From Agrobacterium tumefaciens (GTDB lineage: Bacteria > Pseudomonadota > Alphaproteobacteria > Rhizobiales > Rhizobiaceae), in assembly GCF_005221385.1 (NCBI RefSeq), contig NZ_CP039906.1:1-47742 (forward strand): a stretch of DNA of 47,742 nt. The letters run 5' to 3'. Both the position numbers and the translations under genes were made by a program. The notes below the pieces were generated by a model. It was not told where the DNA came from, ran no database searches, and saw only the letters and a list, made by a program, of their open reading frames with translations. Every line of letters starts with the position of its first letter. Position 1 is the stretch's first letter. Shown one piece after another: positions 7,978 through 15,445 of the stretch.

Positions 7978-8565
7978 ATGCCACGCACCTTTGCCTATGT
8001 CCGTGTCTCCACGACCGGACAGACCACCGAAAACCAGATTCAGGAAATCGAAGCGGCCGGCTTCCACGTCGAGCCACGCCGTATAGTCACCGAGACCATC
8101 TCGGGCAGCGTCGCCATTGCGCAGCGCCGGGGTTTCTCGCGACTGATGGATAAACTCGAAGCCGGGGACGTGCTCATCGTCACCAAGCTCGATCGGCTCG
8201 GCCGAGATGCGATCGATGTCAGTACGACGGTCAGGAAACTGGAGGAGCTGGGCGTGCGGGTCCATTGTCTGGCCCTCGGCGGCGTCGATCTGGCGAGTTC
8301 CGCCGGGAAGATGACGATGAGCGTCATCAATGCCGTCGCTCAGTTCGAGCGTGATCTGCTGATCGAACGCACGCAGTCGGGCCTCAAACGAGCCAAGTCG
8401 GAAGGCAAGACCCTCGGCCGTCCCGCTCGGCTCAATGAGAAGCAGAAATTGGATGTTCTCTCGGATTTGGCGGGCGGGATGAGCGTTTCCGCACTCGCCA
8501 GAAAATTTGACACCAGCCGCCAGACCATCATGCGTGTCAGGATCGAGGGCGACCGCTCCGTTTAA
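7978..8565 (+). CDS. tnpR: Serine resolvase
   Basis: The 195-aa protein has an N-terminal resolvase domain starting MPRTFAYVRVSTTGQT (catalytic Ser in RVST). LIVTKLDRLGRDAIDV, MTMSVINAVAQFERDLLIERT and a C-terminal HTH (GMSVSALARKFDTSRQTIMRV) follow. It resolves the cointegrate at res. The ATG at 7978 gives the canonical N-terminus; a TTG in frame at 7969 would add three residues. It lies between tnpA and the mer operon. Confidence 0.94.
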   Translation: MPRTFAYVRVSTTGQTTENQIQEIEAAGFHVEPRRIVTETISGSVAIAQRRGFSRLMDKLEAGDVLIVTKLDRLGRDAIDVSTTVRKLEELGVRVHCLALGGVDLASSAGKMTMSVINAVAQFERDLLIERTQSGLKRAKSEGKTLGRPARLNEKQKLDVLSDLAGGMSVSALARKFDTSRQTIMRVRIEGDRSV

Positions 8566-8601
8566 GCCGTGACTTGAGTAGGCACCCGTTTCCCTTTCGC
8601 C

Positions 8602-10044
8602 TCACCCCGCGCAGCAGGACAGTTTTTTCACATCCCTGTCGAAGGTCTGAGCCGCAAGCTTCAAACCTTCGACAGTCGTCAGATATGGAAAGATCGTCTC
8701 CGAGAGATCATCGATCGTCAGGCCGCAGCGGATGGCCAAGGCTGCCGTCTGAATGCTGTCAGCACCCTCTGGTGCAAGGATGTGAGCGCCAAGGAGTTTC
8801 CGGGTTGACCCGTCGGCGACCAGCTTGATCAGGCCGCGCGTGTCGCGCGCCGCCAGCGCCCGCGGCACATTGTCGAGGGAAAGGACGGAGGTGCGAACCG
8901 AATGTCCGGCAGCCCGCGCCTGCGCTTCGGTCATGCCGACGCTCGCCACCTGCGGATCGGTAAAGACCACGGCGGGCATTGCGGTGTTGTCGTAACTCAG
9001 GCTGTTGCCGTTCAATGCGTTCTTGGCGGCGAGCTTTGCGCCATAGGCGGCCATGTAGACGAACTGATCTTTTCCGGTTACATCGCCGGCGGCATAGACG
9101 CCCGCCTTCGAGGTGCGCATGCGATCATCAACGATGATGGCCCCGGCCGGTGTCAGGTCTATACCGGTTTCAGCAAGCCCAAGGGCTTCAGTGTTCGAGC
9201 GGCGTCCCGTCGCCACAAGAATCCGCTCGGCAGTCAAGATTTCCGGACGTCCGTCCCGCGCGATGGCGAGGGCAACACCACCATCATCGGTCTTGCGGGC
9301 GGACTCGTAGGTAATGCCGCTGACGATTTTAATCCCCTCATCGGCCAGATAGGTGGCAAGCGCAGCGCCGATTTCGGGTTCAGCCTCCGGCAGAAGCCGG
9401 CTGCGGAACACGAGTGTCACTTCGACACCGGCCCGTGCGAAAGTCTGGGCAAGCTCCACGCCGATGTAGCCGCCGCCAAGCACTATCATCGAGCGTGGCA
9501 GCTCGGTCAGGGCGAGCGCTGTCGTGCTGTCGAGCGGCGATACGTCAGCGATCCCCGGAATCCCCGGCAACGCCGGACGCGCACCGGTGGTGATGATAAT
9601 TCGCTCGGAGCCGATGTGCTGGCCCGCGACCTGGACACCGCCGTCAACGAGGCGGGCCGGACCTTCGTGGTAGACCACATTGTTGTACTCCGGCAGCAGA
9701 TCAGCGTATTTCGCCTGTCGCAGACCGGCAACCAAAGCGTCTTTCTGGGCGATCTGAGCGGCCCAATCAACCACGCGCGCGCCGCTTTCGATCCCATCAA
9801 ACCGGGCAGCCGCATCGTTGGCGTGACGTACAGCCTCCGTGGCCCGGATCAGGGCTTTCGAGGGCACGCAGCCGATGTTGACGCATGTACCGCCGATCGT
9901 GCCATGCCCGACAAGAGCCACTTGGGCGCCTAGTTCGGCGGCCGTGATCGCGGCGGAGAAACCGGCCGAGCCAGCTCCGACGACCACAAGATCATAACGG
10001 CCGTTGCCTTTGTTGGAAGTTGGAACGTCGCAAGCTTCACACAT
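8602..10044 (-). CDS. merA: Mercuric reductase
   Basis: This 480-aa flavoprotein reduces Hg(II) to volatile Hg(0) with NADPH in the cytoplasm. Visible features are the FAD Rossmann motif VVVGAGSAGFSAA (about 21-33), the redox-active disulfide GGTCVNIGCVPSK (Cys54 and Cys59), the second nucleotide-binding motif VLGGGYIGVELAQTFARAG, the NAD-domain signature YAAGDVTG and the C-terminal Hg-binding pair LSCCAG (Cys477, Cys478). The N-terminal MerP-like metal-binding domain of long MerA proteins is absent; only MCEACDVP remains as a Cys pair. The start directly follows the merF stop. It is the last gene of the merTPFA transcript. Confidence 0.97.
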   Translation of the reverse strand: MCEACDVPTSNKGNGRYDLVVVGAGSAGFSAAITAAELGAQVALVGHGTIGGTCVNIGCVPSKALIRATEAVRHANDAAARFDGIESGARVVDWAAQIAQKDALVAGLRQAKYADLLPEYNNVVYHEGPARLVDGGVQVAGQHIGSERIIITTGARPALPGIPGIADVSPLDSTTALALTELPRSMIVLGGGYIGVELAQTFARAGVEVTLVFRSRLLPEAEPEIGAALATYLADEGIKIVSGITYESARKTDDGGVALAIARDGRPEILTAERILVATGRRSNTEALGLAETGIDLTPAGAIIVDDRMRTSKAGVYAAGDVTGKDQFVYMAAYGAKLAAKNALNGNSLSYDNTAMPAVVFTDPQVASVGMTEAQARAAGHSVRTSVLSLDNVPRALAARDTRGLIKLVADGSTRKLLGAHILAPEGADSIQTAALAIRCGLTIDDLSETIFPYLTTVEGLKLAAQTFDRDVKKLSCCAG

Positions 10045-10302
10045 TCAATTCACCTTTGTTGTCTTGTTATTCATCGAGCAGCAATTGGCATCCGCTGATG
10101 AGGCGGAACGCCGACGCCGGTAAAGATAAAGTGCGGACGCCCCAATCGCGGCGAGAGCGATCGGGATCAGCACATAGCCGGCCGCTGCGAACCATGCGGA
10201 AAAGCCAAAAGAGCCAGCGGCGACCAAAAGAAATGGCGCGGCGCAACAGATGACGGCGAGAAACCCGACTTCGCCAAGGCCGATGAACTTTCCATCTGTC
10301 AT
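10045..10302 (-). CDS. merF: MerF-type mercury transport membrane protein
   Basis: The 85-aa protein has two predicted membrane helices. The first contains a vicinal Cys pair (AVICCAAPFLLVAAGSFG, about 18-35). The second (YVLIPIALAAIGASALYLY) is followed by a basic segment and a second Cys pair (ANCCSMNN). Two helices with two Cys pairs is the MerF pattern, and the position between merP and merA agrees. It would pass Hg(II) across the inner membrane to MerA. It could alternatively be a divergent member of the MerT/MerC group. Confidence 0.85.
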   Translation of the reverse strand: MTDGKFIGLGEVGFLAVICCAAPFLLVAAGSFGFSAWFAAAGYVLIPIALAAIGASALYLYRRRRSASSADANCCSMNNKTTKVN

Positions 10303-10313
10303 GCTGAACCTCC

Positions 10314-10601
10314 TTACTGCGAAACGCCGGACGGATAGCCAGCATTGGTGGTTGCGGTGATCAGCGCGGCGACATTCGTCTGGCTGTCGTCAAAGCGCAC
10401 CTTCGCGATCGCCGCGCCGGTCGCCTCCGATACATCAACATCGAGCACGCCTGGAACGTTGCTGAGCGCCCGCTTCACAATCGGGCCGCAGAGTTCGCAG
10501 GTGGCATTGGCAACATTCAAGGTTACGGTCTGCTCGGCGGCAAAAGCGTGACCACCCGTCAGCAGGGACGCAGTAAGGGCAATGAGGGGCAGGATTTTCA
10601 T
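10314..10601 (-). CDS. merP: Periplasmic mercury-binding protein MerP
   Basis: The 95-aa precursor has a signal peptide (MKILPLIALTASLLTGGHAFA, with AFA/AE as the cleavage site) followed by a heavy-metal-associated domain. The metal site reads NATCELCGPIVKRAL, a variant of the usual GMTCxxC with the two Cys retained. The predicted start has a good ribosome-binding site (AAGGAG, eight bases upstream); an in-frame start upstream would add 11 residues. MerP captures Hg(II) in the periplasm and hands it to MerT or MerF. Confidence 0.94.
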   Translation of the reverse strand: MKILPLIALTASLLTGGHAFAAEQTVTLNVANATCELCGPIVKRALSNVPGVLDVDVSEATGAAIAKVRFDDSQTNVAALITATTNAGYPSGVSQ

Positions 10602-10617
10602 GAGATTCTCCTTGGGA

Positions 10618-11031
10618 TTAAGCATCGAGGACAAGGCGGGCGGCGTAGGGAAAGCCCACGGCGATAATGATCAAGACAGTTGCGACCCAAAGGCCGATCT
10701 TGGCGTTCCGATGGGATGATGGACGCGCGCAGTAGGAACCCTCGGCGCATTCAGCCGCCTTCGGCCTGCGATAGACGAGATAGAAACCGTAGCCGAGGCA
10801 GGCGAGCGCGATCGTGATAAACACAGGCTGGTAGGGTTCGAACGCGGTCAAATTGCCGATCCACGCGCCGCTGATGCCAGCGAAGAACAAGGCAAAGGGC
10901 AGCACGCAACAGGTTGCTGCGCCCAGTGCCGCAACGATGCCGCCGACCGACAGCAATGCTGCCCGATCAAAACCCTTTTCGGCTGGCTCTGTGACTGTAT
11001 TTGCCAGCGTCCGTGTTTCATCCTGCATCAT
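10618..11031 (-). CDS. merT: Mercuric ion transporter MerT
   Basis: The 137-aa inner-membrane protein has three hydrophobic segments: VGGIVAALGAATCCVLPFALFFAGISGAWI (Cys pair TCC in the first helix), VFITIALACLGYGFYLVY, and IGLWVATVLIIIAVGFPY. A loop with Cys residues (AAECAEGSYC) lies between helices 2 and 3. This is the standard MerT layout. It is first in the operon and is transcribed from the MerR-controlled promoter shared with merR. The two adjacent ATGs at 11031 and 11028 are both possible starts. Confidence 0.95.
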   Translation of the reverse strand: MMQDETRTLANTVTEPAEKGFDRAALLSVGGIVAALGAATCCVLPFALFFAGISGAWIGNLTAFEPYQPVFITIALACLGYGFYLVYRRPKAAECAEGSYCARPSSHRNAKIGLWVATVLIIIAVGFPYAARLVLDA

Positions 11032-11063
11032 CGTTCACATGCTCCCGCAATTGATCTATCGTG

Positions 11064-11094
11064 ACCCTAGTGCCTGTAGCGACTACAGGGTCAA
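11064..11094 (-). promoter_or_regulatory. MerR-controlled mer promoter and operator
   Basis: On the minus strand a -35 TTGACC (11089-11094) and a -10 TAGGGT (11064-11069) are separated by 19 bp. That is the over-long spacer characteristic of MerR-activated promoters. A dyad CTGTAG/CTACAG (11074-11088) fills the spacer. It drives merTPFA and overlaps the divergent merR leader. Confidence 0.9.
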
Positions 11095-11129
11095 GCGAGA
11101 AATTTTCACGGATTTGTGCGAGCTATGTG

Positions 11130-11570
11130 ATGACACAGAATGATGAATTTTCGATCGGCGTGCTGTCCGAGCGCAGCGGCGTCAACATAGAGACGATCCG
11201 CTATTACGAGAAAATCGGCGTCATGCCGAAGCCCGCCCGCAGCGCAGCGGGTTATCGTATCTACACAACTGAACACGCAAGGCGGCTGCATTTCGTGCGG
11301 CGCGGCCGTGAACTCGGCTTCAGCCTGGACGAGTTGCGCGGCCTGCTTCGCCTGGTCGATGGGCATACCTACACCTGCCGGGAGGTCCATGCGCTCACCA
11401 TCGAACATTTGAAAGATATCCGTCAGAAAATCGCCGATCTGCGGCGTCTGGAGCGGGCCATGTCGAATATGGCGGCGCAATGCACCGGCGATCAGGTTCC
11501 AGAATGTCCGGTCATAGATGCCCTTTTTGAAATGCGGTCAATCAAGCGTTCCCGCTCCGTTCAAGCTTAG
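11130..11570 (+). CDS. merR: Mercury-responsive regulator MerR
   Basis: The 146-aa protein has an N-terminal winged HTH (FSIGVLSERSGVNIETIRYYEKIGVMPKPARS, residues 7-38), a long dimerisation helix, and the three Hg-binding cysteines Cys83, Cys118 and Cys126. It represses merTPFA without mercury and twists the promoter DNA to activate it with Hg(II). The ATG at 11130 gives the normal N-terminus; an in-frame GTG lies further upstream. The TAG stop lies inside the right 38-bp terminal repeat, so the gene runs to the very end of the transposon. Confidence 0.95.
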   Translation: MTQNDEFSIGVLSERSGVNIETIRYYEKIGVMPKPARSAAGYRIYTTEHARRLHFVRRGRELGFSLDELRGLLRLVDGHTYTCREVHALTIEHLKDIRQKIADLRRLERAMSNMAAQCTGDQVPECPVIDALFEMRSIKRSRSVQA

Positions 11571-11603
11571 CGTACGATTTCGAGCAGCTCTTGTTCTGAC
11601 CCC
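11566..11603. repeat. Right 38-bp terminal inverted repeat of the mercury transposon
   Basis: This is the exact reverse complement of 4790-4827. It overlaps the merR stop codon and is followed directly by TGATCT, the direct repeat also found before the left end. Confidence 0.95.
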
Positions 11604-12417
11604 TGATCTCGTAGGCGGGTGAATAGCGGGCATCGACATAGGCGCGATCGAGACGGGTGAAGCATCGTTTTGTAAAACGATCCTCGCGCGGCCACACGTC
11701 GATCAGTTGAGGTGCCAGACGCTCGGCCTGGGATCGCAGAAAGATCAGCCTGTGAGATTTCGGGCTGTAGAGGGCCAGGACGAGCAGGATGCAATGGTAG
11801 AGGTATTCGGCCGCTTGGTGTAGCTCAAAGGCTGCTTCGTCACCATAGCCTTGTTGAAGAGCAAGTTTTGCAAGATGGAGACGGCGACTTGCCTTCGGAA
11901 ACCACTGGTCGAAATGCCGTTGCGCCTCAGTGCGGGCTTCCTCTGGCGCAAGTGCCTTGGGAGAGGCGAGGGGGAAGCCCGGTGTTTCATAGATCACGAT
12001 GCCGTCGCGGGCGATGTCGATGAAAAAGGGCCGGCCTTGCGCCAACTGGTCGTTGAAGTCCTGATAGGTGTGGACGATGAAGTTGACCGGCGTCGACAGT
12101 CTGCGGGTAATCGTCAGTTCTTGCAAAAAGCGCTCGCCTGCCTTTTCCCAGGATTCATGCTGTTCGCCAAAGCTCTCGTAATTGACGACGACGAGAAGGT
12201 CATAGTCTGAGCGATAGCCGCTTTTTCGATCCTCAACCCAATCACCGCGGGCATAGGAGCCGAACAGAATGAGCTTGAGGATACGCCCCCTCTTTCCCTT
12301 ATCGGAAAGCTTGGTCTTAACCGCGTCCTCGAATTCATCGAACAGGATCTGCATTGCGCGTTCCAATTCGCGGCGCTTCCTGTCGGGCAGATGGGGCAGG
12401 CGTTCAGGGAGCGTCAT
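11604..12417 (-). pseudogene. MNT-HEPN nucleotidyltransferase gene, 5' part, split by the transposon
   Basis: The first 271 codons contain a minimal nucleotidyltransferase domain with LILFGSYARGDW and, after a short insert, SDYDLLVVV (the GS-x-ARG and D-x-D metal-binding motif). A HEPN-type helical domain follows (from about residue 150, including FELHQAAEYLYHCILLVLAL). The mercury transposon interrupts it after YSPAYEI. The last 32 residues lie at 4686-4783 and rejoin in frame after precise excision. MNT-HEPN proteins can form toxin-antitoxin-like or defence modules, or modify nucleic acids. Here the open frame runs into the transposon end and gains an unrelated tail. Its start overlaps the traG end by 14 bp. 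Confidence 0.85.
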
Positions 12418-14068
12418 ATTGCCCCCTGAACTCGGGATCGGCGTAATAGGCGAGCTTGCCGGCGGCGATCGGCCGTTGGCCCGCCAGGAACAGCAGTTGT
12501 CCTTGTGCCGGCAGGTTACGCACTTCATCAGGAGTGAGCAGCGGCCGGGCCGTGTGTTGCTGGCTGTAGGAGATCCCGGTTTTTTCCGAATCGAGGGCGC
12601 GGGCCATGGTCTGGAAGACGACGGTTTCTTGTCCGAGCAGATCGGAGACGAGCCGGGCGCTGTCGTGATCGTTGACGCCGAAGACCTGAAGCACACCGGC
12701 GTTTGAGAGGAAGGTGCCGGCACGCTGCCCGTAGGTGGCGCGCAGCTGGTGGACGTCCTGAAGGATCGGCCAGAGCTGGACGCCATAGCCTGCCATCAGG
12801 CCCATGGCGCGCTCGACTGGAGCGAGATGCCCGAGAGCGGCGAATTCATCGAGTAGATAGAGGACCGGCACGGCCGGCTTGGCCGGATCGCGTGCCATAT
12901 CGAGAAGGCTTTGGCTGACGAGCAGGCGCAGCCAGCGCGAATAGGTCGAAAGGCGGTCGGGCGGCAGGACAAGGAACACCGTCACATTACGGTGCTTGAG
13001 ATCGGCAAAGCGGAAATCCGATCGGCCGAGCACGGCCGTCATGCGCGGGCTGTCGAGGAAATGGGTGTGGCGCTGGGCGGCCGACAGCACGCCGGTCGCC
13101 TCGCGATCGGATTTGCCGAGATGGCGGTTTGCAGCGCGGGCGATCAGGCCGCCCGCCTCATCAGAGTCCTGCATGCGCTTGAGCAGGGCGGCGAAGGTTT
13201 CCGGAGCAACCGTCAGATATTCGCGCAGCGTGCCGAGATGGCGGCGGCTGGGAGATTCCACCGCAACGATCTTCAGCAGCAGGCCGGCAATGAGCGCCTT
13301 GGCTTCCTCATTCCAATGGGCCTCACCCGCCATGCCTGGTTCATCGAACACGAGGGCGTCGGCCAGGGTGGCGGCATCTTCCGCGACATCGAGGCTGGAC
13401 GGATCGAGCGTATCGAGCGGATTGAAGGCGGCCGACGCCATGCCGGTGACGCCGAACGGATCGAGGACATGGACCGGGCCGAATTTCTGGCGAGCGCGGC
13501 CAGCGATCTTCGCATTCTCGCCCTTCGGGTCGATGCATATCACGGAACGGTCGGCGGTCAGCAGGTTCGGAATGATGGTTCCGACACCCTTGCCGGTACG
13601 CGTCGGCGCCATCGTCAACAGGTGCGCCGGCCCATCATAGCGCATGAGATTTTTCGATTTCGGATCGCGGCCGATCAGCAGACCGGTATCGGACCTAGTG
13701 AGGGGCGCGACCTCCTTGTTGGTGGCGAAGCGCGCCGAGCCGTGAGTGTCATCCTCCATGTCGCCAAAGTGTAGGATCAACTCAGCGGTGAGGAGGCGGA
13801 AGGCAATTGCCGCCATGATCAGCAGCGTCACGAAGTCCCAGGCAATAACCGGGATCGAACCGACGTTATAGCCGAATTCCCGAAGAACGGTTCGTCCGCC
13901 CAGGCCGACGATAAACAGGACGAGGAACAGAATGAACAAGGTCTGGAGCAGCGGCTTCCAGATGCGAAAAGGCATGCCGATCAGATTGACGAAAGCCCAT
14001 ATCGGATCACGGGCGGCGGCGCGCATCATGTTCTTGAACGCGGTCCATGCAAGTCCGGCCTGAATCAT
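12404..14068 (-). CDS. traG: VirD4/TraG-family coupling protein
   Basis: The 554-aa protein links the relaxosome to the conjugation channel. It has two N-terminal membrane helices (about 41-57 and 74-94). A Walker A box APTRTGKGVG follows at 154-163, then the conserved SVICIDPKGEN. The Walker B segment is VPVLYLLDEFAALGHL, and RAMGLMAGYGVQLWPILQDVHQLRATYG is present. All are hallmarks of the TraG/VirD4 ATPases. It is slightly shorter than typical family members but has no missing core motif. It overlaps the upstream TraD-like gene by 4 bp. No mating-pair-formation (virB/trb) genes are present in the window, so the plasmid here looks mobilizable rather than self-transmissible. Confidence 0.94.
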   Translation of the reverse strand: MIQAGLAWTAFKNMMRAAARDPIWAFVNLIGMPFRIWKPLLQTLFILFLVLFIVGLGGRTVLREFGYNVGSIPVIAWDFVTLLIMAAIAFRLLTAELILHFGDMEDDTHGSARFATNKEVAPLTRSDTGLLIGRDPKSKNLMRYDGPAHLLTMAPTRTGKGVGTIIPNLLTADRSVICIDPKGENAKIAGRARQKFGPVHVLDPFGVTGMASAAFNPLDTLDPSSLDVAEDAATLADALVFDEPGMAGEAHWNEEAKALIAGLLLKIVAVESPSRRHLGTLREYLTVAPETFAALLKRMQDSDEAGGLIARAANRHLGKSDREATGVLSAAQRHTHFLDSPRMTAVLGRSDFRFADLKHRNVTVFLVLPPDRLSTYSRWLRLLVSQSLLDMARDPAKPAVPVLYLLDEFAALGHLAPVERAMGLMAGYGVQLWPILQDVHQLRATYGQRAGTFLSNAGVLQVFGVNDHDSARLVSDLLGQETVVFQTMARALDSEKTGISYSQQHTARPLLTPDEVRNLPAQGQLLFLAGQRPIAAGKLAYYADPEFRGQYDAP

Positions 14069-14367
14069 GAGGCAGCCTCCGTGCTATTCTCCGCTTTGCT
14101 GGTCGGGGCTGTGCCGAGCAGATCGGCAAAGAGCGCCTTGTCATTGTCACGTGTGAGGAAGCCGGGCAGCTCTCGGCGCAACCAGTCACCGAGGCGCTTT
14201 GTAAATTCCGGATCGTTGGTATTTTCGAGCCGATGTAAGACGAGTGCGCCGAGCAGGACCTTGCGACGCGTATCGTTCGCACGGTCCTGCTTCGAGAGCC
14301 GGGCCTTCAGCGCCGAGCGCTGCGCATCCAGTTCAGCCAAACGCTGTTCGATCGATTTCTTTGCCAC
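14065..14367 (-). CDS. TraD-like conjugation accessory protein
   Basis: The 100-aa basic protein starts with a helix (KSIEQRLAELDAQRSALKARLSKQ) and continues with DTRRKVLLGALVLHRLEN and KALFADLLG. The RRK-xxLGALV signature resembles the small TraD proteins next to Ti-plasmid relaxase genes. The preferred start is GTG at 14367 with AAGGA six bases upstream; the open frame extends five codons further to another GTG at 14382. Coupling to traG by a 4-bp overlap supports a relaxosome or coupling role. The family assignment is moderate. Confidence 0.65.
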   Translation of the reverse strand: MAKKSIEQRLAELDAQRSALKARLSKQDRANDTRRKVLLGALVLHRLENTNDPEFTKRLGDWLRRELPGFLTRDNDKALFADLLGTAPTSKAENSTEAAS

Positions 14368-14378
14368 GGTTGATCCTT

Positions 14379-14750
14379 TCACTTTTCTCCGGCAGAGGCC
14401 TTCAGCCTGACCGTTATTGCATTCGGGTTATCGCCAACGCTCTCCATGACAACCAGGCCGGATGCTGCCAGCATCTCAGACAGCCGTGCGAACCCATAGT
14501 CGCGGGCATGAAAATCCGGGGCCAATTTCGCCAGGTGCCCGCCGACGCGTGCGAGGTGGGCTCGGCCGTCGCCATCGGCCGAGGCCGCGATGGCTTTGGT
14601 CAAAATATCGAGGGCGGCCCGATCAAGGGTGTGCCTGGCTGTTCCGGGCTTGGCTTCTCCATGCACACCATGGGTGGAAACGAAGGGTCGCGCCATCACT
14701 TCGTCGAGGGCAACAGCGGCGCGTTTTATGTACTCGCGAGACTCCGGCAT
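14379..14750 (-). CDS. Small OST-HTH/LOTUS-domain protein
   Basis: The 123-aa product begins MPESREYIKRAAVALDEVMA. Its C-terminal two thirds form an OST-HTH/LOTUS-like domain: LDRAALDILTKAIAASADGD, LARVGGHLAKLAPDFHARDYG, then FARLSEMLAASGLVVME. The signature is the aromatic-basic DYG, followed by LS-x-L and a hydrophobic strand. In bacteria this domain often sits behind a NYN nuclease domain and is linked to RNA binding; no NYN domain is present here. The start at 14750 has GGGAG about 10 bases upstream, although the frame is open to 14885. It is the first gene of the mobilization operon with the TraD-like gene and traG. Its function in mobilization is unknown. Confidence 0.7.
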   Translation of the reverse strand: MPESREYIKRAAVALDEVMARPFVSTHGVHGEAKPGTARHTLDRAALDILTKAIAASADGDGRAHLARVGGHLAKLAPDFHARDYGFARLSEMLAASGLVVMESVGDNPNAITVRLKASAGEK

Positions 14751-14832
14751 AGCTACGTTCTCCCGTGTGCGATTGCACCAGCGACGGTCCGTTCTCCAAT
14801 TCGCGCGGAAGTGGGGAAAATCGCCGACGCAC

Positions 14833-15172
14833 TCAACGCGCACTTTTCTGCCATTGAAGAATGAAAGTTGCAACGCCCACGGCAAGGATACCGGCAGTCA
14901 GCAGCATCGTGCCGAAGTCGAAGCGACTCTTCCTCTCAACGCTGTCGAAATGCGCGTTCACCAGCCATTCGAAGGCGTTCATGAGTGGTGTGCCCACCAG
15001 AATGGCCAGACAAGCAGATATACAGCGAGAATGCCAGTGGGTGCTCTGTGTTTCGAATGAGAGGCAGCGGCATCAGGAATACTGGCGCTCCGGCAAAGAT
15101 CCCAAATGCAACAAGCCTCGCCAGATATGTTGGCCACATCGACATGGCTCTACGCTTTGGTTCTGTCTTCAT
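14833..15172 (-). pseudogene. Frameshifted small membrane protein gene
   Basis: The first frame (from 15172) encodes MKTEPKRRAMSMWPTYLARL followed by hydrophobic VAFGIFAGAPVFLMPLPLI and SLYICLS. At about 15015-15025 the natural continuation switches frame to LAILVGTPLMNAFEWLVNAH, then FDSVERKSRFDFGTMLLTAG and ILAVGVATFILQWQKSAR, ending at 14833. Removing one base in the TTGTCTGG stretch would restore an integral membrane protein of about 112 aa. It overlaps no essential gene. Either it is a broken gene or the base is a sequence error. The family is not recognised. Confidence 0.6.
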
Positions 15173-15324
15173 TGTAATTCTCCGTGTTGTGCCAATCGGT
15201 TGATTGTGGCCTACATCAATGGGACTTCGAAAATCACGGAGCCGTCAATAGCCGATTTCGAGATTCCTTTCATTCTTACAGAACCCGCAGGATCTGACGT
15301 TCGTATGGAGACATACCTTAGCCG

Positions 15325-15400
15325 CTTGCGCGACACCGAGAAGCGAAGTAGCGTAGCGAATAAGTTAATAAGGGCGCATATACGGGTTGTTCCACAACTC
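15325..15400. other. Putative oriT/nic region of a MOBQ (Ti-type) system
   Basis: The AAGGGCGCA-TATACG segment (about 15369-15384) closely matches the conserved nic-proximal core of Ti and RSF1010-type origins (GGGCGCA followed by TATACG). It is preceded by repeated GAAGCGAAGTAGCGTAGCG words that could form the relaxase-binding arm. It lies in the divergent gap just upstream of traA, the usual location. The assignment is based on recalled family consensus, not on alignment. Confidence 0.65.
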
Positions 15401-15445
15401 ATGTGCCGCTAGCGCGGGGCCTACGGCCAGAGAGGAGAAACAGCA

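Larger units (their letters stand above)
4790..11603. mobile_element. Tn3-family mercury-resistance transposon (about 6.8 kb)
   Basis: Perfect 38-bp inverted repeats mark the ends: 4790-4827, beginning GGGGTCAGAACAAGAGCTGC, and its reverse complement at 11566-11603. Both begin with GGGG and end in the TAAG-type inner boundary typical of the family. A 6-bp direct repeat TGATCT abuts both ends (4784-4789, 11604-11609); the usual length for this family is 5 bp. Contents in order are tnpA (-), a res site, tnpR (+), merA, merF, merP and merT (-), and merR (+). All genes look intact, so the element is probably functional. It is inserted in an MNT-HEPN gene whose two halves lie at either side. Confidence 0.95.

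Noticed and set aside
8902..9933. 343-codon plus-strand open frame opposite merA
   Set aside because: Antisense shadow of the high-GC merA gene; no recognisable domain and low-complexity composition, while merA keeps all catalytic motifs.
12911..13774. 287-codon plus-strand open frame opposite traG
   Set aside because: Antisense to the TraG Walker A/B region, rich in Arg, His and Gly as expected for a shadow frame.
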